Below are positions 1 to 6,728 of a DNA stretch of 10,569 nt, piece after piece. The first letter of the stretch is position 1. Each line of letters starts with the position of its first letter. The stretch lies in assembly GCA_017561285.1 (NCBI GenBank), contig JAFZDG010000332.1, forward strand, positions 1-10,569, given 5' to 3'. The notes under the pieces are model-generated. The model did no database searches. It saw nothing but the letters and a program-made list of their open reading frames with translations, and was not told the origin of the DNA. Origin of the DNA: Bacteroidaceae bacterium (GTDB taxonomy: Bacteria > Bacteroidota > Bacteroidia > Bacteroidales > Barnesiellaceae_A). The position numbers were made by a program, and so were the translations under genes.

Positions 1-2613
1 GCCTTTAATTTCAGTAAGGTCGACCATCGATATGAAAGCGAGGATGTAGATTTTCAAGACCTTATAGATGCAGCCCATGAGCGGGGTATGAAGATTATCC
101 TTGACATTGTACTCAACCATACCGGCAACTTTGGCGAGGAGAATCTGTGCAAGCTCTTTGATCGCGATTGGAGTGCCAATCAAGCCACTATCGAAGAGTG
201 TATGATACCTATAACCAAGAAAGATGGTGGTCGATTGCCCGATAATTATATCGATTTGGCCGGATCGGAGCAATATGCCAAGCGACTTGCCGAAATGAAA
301 AATACCGATGGAAAAAATCATGATGTGAACAACTATTGGCACCATGTGGGCAATGAGTGGAATTGGGATGATTATTCGCGTTGGTTTGGTCAGATAGCCG
401 GTGATTGTGTTGACCTGAATACCGAAAATCCGTACGTGACCAACTACCTTGTGAAATGCTATGGAGAATTTATAAAAATGGGTGTAGATGGTTTTCGCAT
501 CGATACATCGGGACACATATCACGCCTTACTTTCAACAAAGCGTTTATACCCCGTTTTATGGAACTTGCCGAGCAATATAAAGATAAGCGTAACGGAACA
601 CCATTTTTTATATATGGAGAGGTATGTGCGCGAGAGCGTAATGTTACCTATCGCAACCACGAGAACTGTTCGCCTTATTTCTATACCTGGAAAGAGTCGA
701 AGGAGTATGATTGGGATACGAGCGAAACATCGTGGAATGGAATCGTTGTTATGGAAGGTTCGAAAGGAAATCATACCAATATTACATCGGTGAATGCACA
801 GGGTGTAGATTATCAAGATGACAAAGGCATACCTGAGTCTTCAAACGCATTCTTGAACGGCAATAGTTATCATACCCCCGATTACTCTCGTTATTCGGGT
901 ATGAATGTGATAGACTTTACAATGCATTGGAATTTCCGTACAGCAGCTGAGGCCTTCAGTGTGAAATATGGCGATAAATATTACAATGATGCTACATACA
1001 ATGTGGTATATGTCGATTCGCATGACTATGCACCCGATGGTGCGCCCGAAGGTACTCGATTCAATCAGAATGAGGATGTGTGGGCCGAGAACCTTTCGCT
1101 TATGTTCACTTTCAGAGGTATTCCCTGCATTTACTATGGATCGGAGATACAATTTCGCAAAGGTGCTGTAATAGATAATGGTCCCAATATAGCTCTCAGC
1201 CAGACCGGTAGAGCCTATTATGGTGGTTATATTAAAGGCGATATAGAGGTGAGCGATTTTGCTCAATATAGCAATGCAAGTGGTAATATTGCTGCTACTT
1301 TGTCGCATCCGCTTGCTATGCACATACAGCGTCTCAACCGTATCAGGGCGGCCGTTCCTGCGTTGCGTAAAGGACAATATAGTACAGAGGGTTGTTCGGG
1401 TAGTTTTGCATTCAAGCGTCGCTATACCGATGATACAACCGATTCGTATGCTCTTGTTACCATCAGTGGCGGAGCTACATTCAGCAATATAGAGAACGGT
1501 AAGTATGTAGATGTGATTACGGGCGATGTAAAGAGCGTAAGCAACAATTCTTTGACCGTAAGTTGTTCGGGTAAAGGCAATATGCGTATCTATGTACTCG
1601 ATACATCCAAAACTCCGGCTCCCAGCAAGATAGGCGAGGAGGGTAAGTATCTTTATGACAAATCATCGAATGTAGCTTCTCAGCTATCGTATGATGGCAC
1701 ACAGGAGGAGCGTTCGAGTGTAAATGGAGGTAGTGATCCCAACGGTGGCAATCAAGAGCCGGAGGAGCCTATTGCACCCTCTATGAGCGAAGGAGAACAA
1801 GCGGCTTTCTTTGAGAATACTTCGGGTTGGGATGGTAAGATAAGAGCTTGGGTATGGAGTAGCTCTAAGAACTATACCGGAGGCACATGGCCCGGACAGA
1901 CTTGTACCTATTTGGGAAATAATATATGGAAGTGGAGCTATACCGGAACGGACAAAATACCCGATGGCTCGGGCATTATTTTCAACAATGGTAGCTCTCA
2001 AACAGCCGATATGACTTGGAAAAATGGCGGTTACTACAATGCCGGAGGATATGTGAAGACGATAGAAGGAGCCGGAGAGATACCCGACAACCCCGACCAA
2101 CCCGATACACCTGATGACGGACAACAATGGACAGCCTATTATAATGATACCAATTGGGGTAATTCTACAGTATATGCTTATGTGTGGGATGCCGGTGATA
2201 ACAATCGCCAATACCTGGGTAGTTGGCCGGGTAAGGCAATGACTCGCAACAGCGAGGGGTTGTGGTATATCACTTTTACAGCCGAAAAGAGTCTGGTATC
2301 GCCAATGATTATTTTCAACAACGGACAAGGTGGTGGTGGTAGTAACCAAACAGGCGATTTGGTATTTATCAACAACGGTGTATATAACTACAATGGCTAT
2401 CAATATACAGGTGTAGAGTGTATAGAGAGTAGCAATATGACTATATATGCTGCGGCAGGAGTGTTGTATGTAATATCACCCATAGCTACAACCATGAAGA
2501 TTGTGCGTGCCGATGGTGTGGTTATGTATGTATCGGTGCAAGAAGGTGTCAATGCAATAGACCATCTTGAGCGTGGTTTCTATATTGTAGAACGCCATAA
2601 AGTGATACTGTAG
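1..2613 (+). CDS. Secreted GH13 alpha-amylase with two starch-binding-like modules, 5' partial
   Basis: Hydrolyses alpha-1,4 glucan links in starch-like polymers, probably outside the cell or on its surface. The frame is open from base 1, so the signal peptide and N-terminal barrel strands are missing; 870 residues are visible. GH13 conserved regions are all present (numbering from window codon 1): region I DIVLNH (35-40), region II GFRID with nucleophile D168 and H172, region III GEV with acid/base E207, and region IV DSHD with D342, so the enzyme should be active. The barrel and a C-terminal beta domain run to about residue 535. A Gly/Pro/Glu linker follows, then two CBM26-like modules (about 601-688 and 710-804), each with a WPG motif, an IIFNNG motif and a QT-(A/G)-D motif. 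They are separated by a Pro/Asp linker. The last 65 residues end in LERGFYIV and KVIL, resembling a type IX secretion sorting domain (inference). The GH13 subfamily is not assigned. The ATG at codon 30 lies inside conserved barrel sequence and is not the start. Confidence 0.93.
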   Translation, partial: AFNFSKVDHRYESEDVDFQDLIDAAHERGMKIILDIVLNHTGNFGEENLCKLFDRDWSANQATIEECMIPITKKDGGRLPDNYIDLAGSEQYAKRLAEMKNTDGKNHDVNNYWHHVGNEWNWDDYSRWFGQIAGDCVDLNTENPYVTNYLVKCYGEFIKMGVDGFRIDTSGHISRLTFNKAFIPRFMELAEQYKDKRNGTPFFIYGEVCARERNVTYRNHENCSPYFYTWKESKEYDWDTSETSWNGIVVMEGSKGNHTNITSVNAQGVDYQDDKGIPESSNAFLNGNSYHTPDYSRYSGMNVIDFTMHWNFRTAAEAFSVKYGDKYYNDATYNVVYVDSHDYAPDGAPEGTRFNQNEDVWAENLSLMFTFRGIPCIYYGSEIQFRKGAVIDNGPNIALSQTGRAYYGGYIKGDIEVSDFAQYSNASGNIAATLSHPLAMHIQRLNRIRAAVPALRKGQYSTEGCSGSFAFKRRYTDDTTDSYALVTISGGATFSNIENGKYVDVITGDVKSVSNNSLTVSCSGKGNMRIYVLDTSKTPAPSKIGEEGKYLYDKSSNVASQLSYDGTQEERSSVNGGSDPNGGNQEPEEPIAPSMSEGEQAAFFENTSGWDGKIRAWVWSSSKNYTGGTWPGQTCTYLGNNIWKWSYTGTDKIPDGSGIIFNNGSSQTADMTWKNGGYYNAGGYVKTIEGAGEIPDNPDQPDTPDDGQQWTAYYNDTNWGNSTVYAYVWDAGDNNRQYLGSWPGKAMTRNSEGLWYITFTAEKSLVSPMIIFNNGQGGGGSNQTGDLVFINNGVYNYNGYQYTGVECIESSNMTIYAAAGVLYVISPIATTMKIVRADGVVMYVSVQEGVNAIDHLERGFYIVERHKVIL

Positions 2614-2632
2614 CAGTCATTATAACTACGTA

Positions 2633-2668
2633 GCAACTCTGAGATAATAGCTTAGAGTTGCTTTTTTT
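2633..2668 (+). terminator. Intrinsic terminator after the amylase gene
   Basis: Twenty bases after the amylase stop codon, GCAACTCTGAG (2633-2643) pairs with CTTAGAGTTGC (2651-2661). This gives an 11 bp stem with one G-T wobble and a 7-base loop, followed directly by a run of seven T residues (2662-2668). This is a textbook Rho-independent terminator for the amylase transcript. Its 3' arm also contains the -33 element of the downstream promoter. Confidence 0.88.
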
Positions 2669-2688
2669 ATATCTTATAACTACCTTTG
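2658..2688 (+). promoter_or_regulatory. Bacteroidota-type promoter for the FKBP-lipoprotein-comM unit
   Basis: TTG (2658-2660) is separated by 20 bases from TACCTTTG (2681-2688). This matches the known Bacteroides housekeeping sigma consensus of a TTTG/TTG -33 box and a TAnnTTTG -7 box. Transcription would start near 2695, about 20 bases before the ATG at 2717. The -33 box lies in the 3' arm of the preceding terminator hairpin. Confidence 0.78.
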
Positions 2689-2716
2689 TGAGATAATATG
2701 TGCAAAAAATAATTTT

Positions 2717-3115
2717 ATGGCAAAACGTGAATATGTAGAAGCAAACAAGGCGTGGTTGCAAGCCAAGTCGCAAGAGGATGGGGTGAAGGCTCTTCCGCAA
2801 GGTATATATTACAAGGTGTTGGCCAAAGGCAATGCCGCTTCGCCAACGCCCACGCGTCGTAGCATTGTGATAGCTCATTATACCGGTCGCACTATCAATG
2901 GCAAGAAGTTTGATAGTAGTCGAGGGGGTGCTCCTTTGGCTTGTCGATTGAGCTATCTTATTCAAGGATGGATTATAGCCTTGCAACAGATGCACATAGG
3001 TGATAAGTGGGAGTTGTATATCCCGGCCGAGATGGGTTATGGCAAAAGTTCGGTTCCGGGCATTCCGGGCGGTTCTACACTTATCTTTGAGATAGAATTG
3101 CTGGGTATTGCGTGA
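2717..3115 (+). CDS. FKBP-type peptidyl-prolyl cis-trans isomerase
   Basis: Predicted to catalyse cis-trans isomerisation of peptidyl-proline bonds and assist protein folding. It has 132 residues: a charged helical N-terminus of about 28 residues, then one FKBP domain (about 30-131). Binding-pocket residues, compared with FKBP12, are Y55 (Y26), D66 in FDSS (D37), I82 (I56), W85 (W59), Y108 in MGYG (Y82) and F124 in IFEIELLGI (F99). The PGIPGGSTL stretch (114-122) matches Mip/FkpA-type members. C76 sits where these usually have Phe, and I86-I87-A88 replaces the usual T/D-E-G after the Trp. No signal peptide or lipobox is visible, so a cytoplasmic location is inferred, which is unusual for Mip/FkpA-like proteins. 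The ATG at 2717 follows an A/T-rich leader about 20 bases from the inferred transcription start. It is the first gene of an apparent operon; the lipoprotein gene starts 30 bases after its stop. Confidence 0.93.
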   Translation: MAKREYVEANKAWLQAKSQEDGVKALPQGIYYKVLAKGNAASPTPTRRSIVIAHYTGRTINGKKFDSSRGGAPLACRLSYLIQGWIIALQQMHIGDKWELYIPAEMGYGKSSVPGIPGGSTLIFEIELLGIA

Positions 3116-3145
3116 TGCTAATTTGAGATAAGAAACTATATAGCA

Positions 3146-4261
3146 ATGAAGAACAACATAATTCTTTGTTTAACGACACTCTTGTTGCTCGCAGCTTGTG
3201 GCAATGAGAAGGATACCTTTGTTATAAAAGGAGAACTTAACAACCTGGGTGGCCGTCCTCTCTATGCAGTTTATGCGACCGACTTAGGCGTTACTATCGA
3301 CACGCTACGTCCGTTGGATGGAAAGATAGAGATGCAAGGAGTATCGCCCGAGATTGTACCCATACAATTATATCGCAGCAATTGGCAGCCTTTTATGCGA
3401 TTGTACCTGTGCAATGGCGAGCGGGTAGAGATAAAAGGTGATGCCGAAGTCCCTTCTGAAATAAAGATGAAAGGAAGTTCTCTTAATCGCAATATGTGGA
3501 AGTTTATAACCTCTCACAACGATATTTTTATGCAGGCATATATGGCCGGCATAAGGCGTGAGATGAGTAGTAAAAACACCGAGTATGACGTTGCGAAAGT
3601 GCGTCTTGATTCGTTGTTGACAGACTTTGTCGAACATCATCCCGGCGATGTGATGAGTAGTATTCTTATCGGCGACTATCTCTTGCGCTATGACAACTTT
3701 GCACTGTGCGATACTCTGTGGCAGCAACTCTATGAGAAGGCTCGCCTGCCATATATCGAACGCACTATGTTGCACTTAAGAACGGAGTTGTCGTTTCATG
3801 AGGAGAATGTCAAGTTGCCTCATATGCGTATGATTGATGATAAAGACTCTATATGCTATGTCAATCCACGCAAGAGCAAAGCTACTTTATTGTGTCTGTG
3901 GCAAGCCAAAGACGTACAAGCCTATGTAATGCACAAGGTGCTTGAGCATTATGCTCGTAGGTATAACGAGAAGCAGTTGCAATTGGTAGCCATATCGTTC
4001 GATGGAGACACCGCTTTGTGGCATCGTACGGTAGAGAGCGATACGACTCGTGTTATAGACTTGTGGTGCGATGACCTTTATACATCCAACCTGATGGGTA
4101 AATTCAATGTTACACGTATGCCGCTGTATATGTTGGGCGACTCGTTGGGTAACATTTTGGTACGTACACCTCAACTACCCGATGACGATTTGGATGCTCA
4201 GCTCGATTCGTTGGTGAGCATCGATAAGTATGAGATAGAGACTCCTATATTCAAACCCTAA
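3146..4261 (+). CDS. Lipoprotein with DUF4369-like and redox-dead thioredoxin-like domains
   Basis: The function is unknown; it is probably a periplasm-facing or surface lipoprotein. The 371-residue protein starts with a short signal peptide: basic residue K2, a hydrophobic stretch, and lipobox L15-A-A-C18, with C18 the expected lipidated residue. Residues about 24-118 look like DUF4369, a beta-rich domain often fused N-terminally to TlpA/ResA-like thioredoxin domains in Bacteroidota. A helical middle (about 118-220) follows, then a thioredoxin-like fold from about 242 to 360. The cis-proline loop is retained (TRMP, P326). The position of the usual FWASWCxxC motif reads LWQAKDVQA, so both redox cysteines are replaced (D256 and A259). 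Disulfide exchange is therefore unlikely, and a binding or scaffold role is more plausible (inference). It lies 30 bases after the FKBP gene and 14 bases before comM, consistent with cotranscription. Domain names are from recognition by eye, not a profile search. Confidence 0.82.
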   Translation: MKNNIILCLTTLLLLAACGNEKDTFVIKGELNNLGGRPLYAVYATDLGVTIDTLRPLDGKIEMQGVSPEIVPIQLYRSNWQPFMRLYLCNGERVEIKGDAEVPSEIKMKGSSLNRNMWKFITSHNDIFMQAYMAGIRREMSSKNTEYDVAKVRLDSLLTDFVEHHPGDVMSSILIGDYLLRYDNFALCDTLWQQLYEKARLPYIERTMLHLRTELSFHEENVKLPHMRMIDDKDSICYVNPRKSKATLLCLWQAKDVQAYVMHKVLEHYARRYNEKQLQLVAISFDGDTALWHRTVESDTTRVIDLWCDDLYTSNLMGKFNVTRMPLYMLGDSLGNILVRTPQLPDDDLDAQLDSLVSIDKYEIETPIFKP

Positions 4262-4275
4262 TATACCGCAATATT

Positions 4276-5814
4276 ATGCTTGTCAAAGTTTTTGGAGCAG
4301 CTATGCAGGGAATAGATGCCATAGTGGTAACTATTGAGGTAAACTGCTCAAAAGGTATCAGGTTCTTGATGGTGGGTTTGCCCGATGCCGCAGTCAAAGA
4401 GAGTCACGAGCGCATACAATCGGCGTTGACACACAACAACTACAAGTTCCCTCGCCGACAAGTCATTATCAATATGTCGCCGGCCGATATTCGCAAGGAG
4501 GGTGCTGCTTATGACCTGCCTTTGGCTATAGGTTTGTTGGCGGCCGATGAGCAGATTTCGGCCGATAAGCTATCATCGTATATGCTTATGGGTGAATTGT
4601 CGCTCGATGGCAGTATATTACCCATCAAAGGGGCATTGCCTATGGCTATCAAGGCGCGAGAGTTGGGTTTCAAAGGTATTATTGTGCCCTACGAAAATGT
4701 GCGAGAGGCTGCTGTTGTAAACAACCTCGATGTATATGGCGTGAAACACGTGAGCGAGGTGATTGAATTTTTTGACGGCAAGCGAGAGTTGGAACCAACG
4801 GTTTTCGATACCCGAGCCGAGTTCTATGCAAGTTTTGCCAAGACCGACCTCGACTTTAGCGATGTCAAAGGACAAGAGAACGTAAAGCGAGCCTTTGAGG
4901 TAGCCGCTGCAGGTGGTCATAACATCATCCTTATAGGCCCTCCGGGAGCCGGAAAGTCGATGATGGCCAAACGACTACCCTCTATATTACCACCGCTAAC
5001 CCTGCAAGAAGCATTGGAAACAACCAAGATACATAGCGTAGCCGGTAAGATGCGAGGAGGAGAGTCTTTGTTGTCGCAACGCCCATTCCGAGCCCCTCAT
5101 CATACCATATCGAGCGTGGCTTTGGTAGGTGGTGGAGCCTATCCGCAACCCGGTGAAATAAGTTTGGCGCACAACGGAGTGTTGTTTCTCGATGAGTTGC
5201 CCGAGTTCAGTCGTCAAGTATTGGAAGTAATGCGACAACCTCTCGAAGACCGTAAAATAACGGTATCGCGAGCCAAATATACGATTGAATATCCTGCCGG
5301 AGTGATGCTTGTGGCCTCGATGAACCCATGTCCATGTGGCTACTATAACCATCCTACTCGCGAGTGTATATGTGCACCGGGTGCTGTACAACGCTATCTG
5401 AATAAGATTTCAGGACCGTTGCTCGATCGCATCGACATACAAGTGGAGATTGTACCGGTACCCTTTGAGAAAATTTCATCGACACAACCCACTGAGCCAA
5501 GTAGTGCCATAAGAGAACGGGTGATGCGGGCACGCGAGTTGCAAGCCATACGCTTTGTCAACGAGCCGGGTGTATATTGCAATGCGCAGATGAATACCCG
5601 AATGCTCAATCGTTATGCTGTACCCGACAAGCAAGGCCTGCAACGTCTTAAATTGGCAATGGAGCGGTTTAATCTATCGGCTCGTGCCTACGACCGCATT
5701 CTCAAGGTGGCTCGTACCATTGCCGACCTCGCATGCAGCGATGATATAACTGTTGAGCATATAAGCGAAGCCATCAATTACCGCAACCTCGATCGTGCCG
5801 GCTGGGCAGGATGA
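4276..5814 (+). CDS. comM: ComM/YifB family Mg-chelatase-like AAA+ ATPase
   Basis: In Vibrio and Acinetobacter, ComM is a hexameric helicase that drives branch migration when transformed DNA is integrated. Its role in Bacteroidota is not established, but the same DNA-recombination function is the natural inference. At 512 residues it is close to the family norm. The N-terminal ChlI domain, with a Lon-protease-like fold, covers about 20-141. The AAA+ core (about 190-395) has Walker A GPPGAGKS (221-228), Walker B VLFLDE (302-307) and the GPLLDRID sensor/arginine segment. The C-terminal Mg-chelatase domain covers about 403-498. Between them is the family's cysteine cluster C352, C354, C364, C366, possibly metal-binding. 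The ATG at 4276 begins the conserved family N-terminus (VKVFGAAMQGIDA) and is 14 bases after the lipoprotein stop, so this is the last gene of the FKBP-lipoprotein-comM unit. No clear terminator follows. Confidence 0.95.
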   Translation: MLVKVFGAAMQGIDAIVVTIEVNCSKGIRFLMVGLPDAAVKESHERIQSALTHNNYKFPRRQVIINMSPADIRKEGAAYDLPLAIGLLAADEQISADKLSSYMLMGELSLDGSILPIKGALPMAIKARELGFKGIIVPYENVREAAVVNNLDVYGVKHVSEVIEFFDGKRELEPTVFDTRAEFYASFAKTDLDFSDVKGQENVKRAFEVAAAGGHNIILIGPPGAGKSMMAKRLPSILPPLTLQEALETTKIHSVAGKMRGGESLLSQRPFRAPHHTISSVALVGGGAYPQPGEISLAHNGVLFLDELPEFSRQVLEVMRQPLEDRKITVSRAKYTIEYPAGVMLVASMNPCPCGYYNHPTRECICAPGAVQRYLNKISGPLLDRIDIQVEIVPVPFEKISSTQPTEPSSAIRERVMRARELQAIRFVNEPGVYCNAQMNTRMLNRYAVPDKQGLQRLKLAMERFNLSARAYDRILKVARTIADLACSDDITVEHISEAINYRNLDRAGWAG

Positions 5815-5868
5815 AAATTTACGGTAATATCTGTGGCTTATATAAGATGGTTTTCTAAAAAATTTACC

Positions 5869-5876
5869 TACCTTTG
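5869..5876 (+). promoter_or_regulatory. -7 promoter element before the TIM-barrel gene
   Basis: TACCTTTG matches the Bacteroidota -7 consensus TAnnTTTG exactly, in an A/T-rich intergenic stretch 59 bases upstream of the ATG at 5936. No good TTTG -33 box lies 19-21 bases upstream, so the promoter may be weaker or depend on other factors. The implied leader is about 50-55 bases. It contains a small ACCC/GGGT inverted repeat too short to call a structure. Confidence 0.6.
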
Positions 5877-5935
5877 CGTGCTTTTATAATATGCAGTGGA
5901 AATAATACCCCTCATGGGTTGTTGTAAATAATAAA

Positions 5936-6604
5936 ATGCCAAAAAAACCGGAACTTATTGTCATGCTCACATGGCATGACTATACTGTCGAAAACGCAAT
6001 TCAAGTCTTTGAACAAAGCAAAGACTCGATGGCGCGTTGCTGGGGTATGAAGGAACACTCATTGCCCAAAGAGCAGATGAAGCAACTGTATGCTTATATG
6101 CGAGCATGTGGCAAAACAACATTTCTTGAGGTCGTAGCCTACACCGAGGAGGAGGGCCTTGCCGGTGCTCGTCTGGCTGCCGAGTGTGGTTGCGATATTC
6201 TTATGGGTACCAAATACAGCCACGCCATCAATCAATATTGCAAAGATAATGGATTGAAATATATGCCTTTTGTGGGCGACATCATTGATCGCCCCTCGGT
6301 GTTGAAGGGTGAGGTTGATGAGCTTGTGCGCGAAGCCAAAGCGTGTATGGCCAATGGGGTATATGGCATAAATCTTTTGGGATATCGTTATGTGGGCGAT
6401 TGTGATGCCTTGTATGAGGCTTTCAAGCGCGAGATAGATGCACCTGTGTGCTTGGCCGGCAGTATCAATAGTTACGACCGCCTCGATGAGATAAAGACTC
6501 TTGCTCCCTCTTTGTTTACTATTGGCAGTGCTTTCTTCGAGCATAAATTTGGCGATAGCATTGCCGAGCAGATAGACAATGTGTGTAGATATATGCAAGA
6601 ATAA
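5936..6604 (+). CDS. Uncharacterised TIM-barrel protein, possible phosphate-binding aldolase-like fold
   Basis: I do not recognise a characterised family with a known reaction. The 222-residue protein has alternating short hydrophobic strands and helices covering the whole length, as in a single (beta/alpha)8 barrel: LIVMLTW (7-13), TTFLEVVAY, CDILMGTKY, KYMPFVGDI, GVYGINLLGY, VCLAGSIN (171-178) and LFTIGSAFFE (193-202). The last two resemble the C-terminal phosphate-binding loops of ribulose-phosphate-binding barrels such as TrpF or NanE. That suggests a phosphorylated sugar or similar metabolite as ligand (inference). K93 in the MGTKY strand and the acidic residues at strand ends (D15, E in FLEVV) are candidate catalytic residues. 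No signal peptide or membrane segment is seen, so it should be cytoplasmic. It appears to be its own transcription unit, with a promoter element before it and another before mutS after it. The ATG at 5936 follows an A/T-rich leader. Confidence 0.8.
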   Translation: MPKKPELIVMLTWHDYTVENAIQVFEQSKDSMARCWGMKEHSLPKEQMKQLYAYMRACGKTTFLEVVAYTEEEGLAGARLAAECGCDILMGTKYSHAINQYCKDNGLKYMPFVGDIIDRPSVLKGEVDELVREAKACMANGVYGINLLGYRYVGDCDALYEAFKREIDAPVCLAGSINSYDRLDEIKTLAPSLFTIGSAFFEHKFGDSIAEQIDNVCRYMQE

Positions 6605-6651
6605 GTTTCCACATTTTATTATCTATATTTCGCATTTCGGTGTAAAATAGT

Positions 6652-6659
6652 TACCTTTG
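6652..6659 (+). promoter_or_regulatory. -7 promoter element before mutS
   Basis: TACCTTTG again matches TAnnTTTG exactly and lies 69 bases before the mutS ATG. A poor TTTC sequence near 6628-6631 is about where the -33 box would be. Transcription would start near 6666, giving a leader of roughly 60 bases. No Shine-Dalgarno sequence precedes the ATG, as is normal in this phylum. Confidence 0.6.
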
Positions 6660-6728
6660 TATTTCTGCCGCGCCATAATGGTGTGTGGTGGCAAATTGTT
6701 TATTATAAACCTCTTAACAAAATAGTGT

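Noticed and set aside
841..1377. 178-codon minus-strand open frame within the amylase catalytic domain
   Set aside because: It is antisense to conserved GH13 sequence including region IV and has no independent coding signal.
1684..2403. 239-codon open frame on the minus strand within the amylase gene
   Set aside because: It is antisense to the starch-binding modules, its translation is Ile-rich with no domain, and the plus-strand frame clearly codes for protein.
5815..5868. Terminator between comM and the TIM-barrel gene
   Set aside because: There is no stem of useful length before the A/T-rich run; only scattered short complementarities are present.
6059..6598. 179-codon minus-strand open frame opposite the TIM-barrel gene
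   Set aside because: The plus-strand frame has a coherent barrel pattern and a promoter element; the antisense translation has neither.
6670..6696. G/C-rich stretch in the mutS leader as a regulatory hairpin or riboswitch
   Set aside because: Possible pairings (GCC/GGC, CCA/TGG) need several mismatches or an impossibly small loop. No known riboswitch core was recognised.
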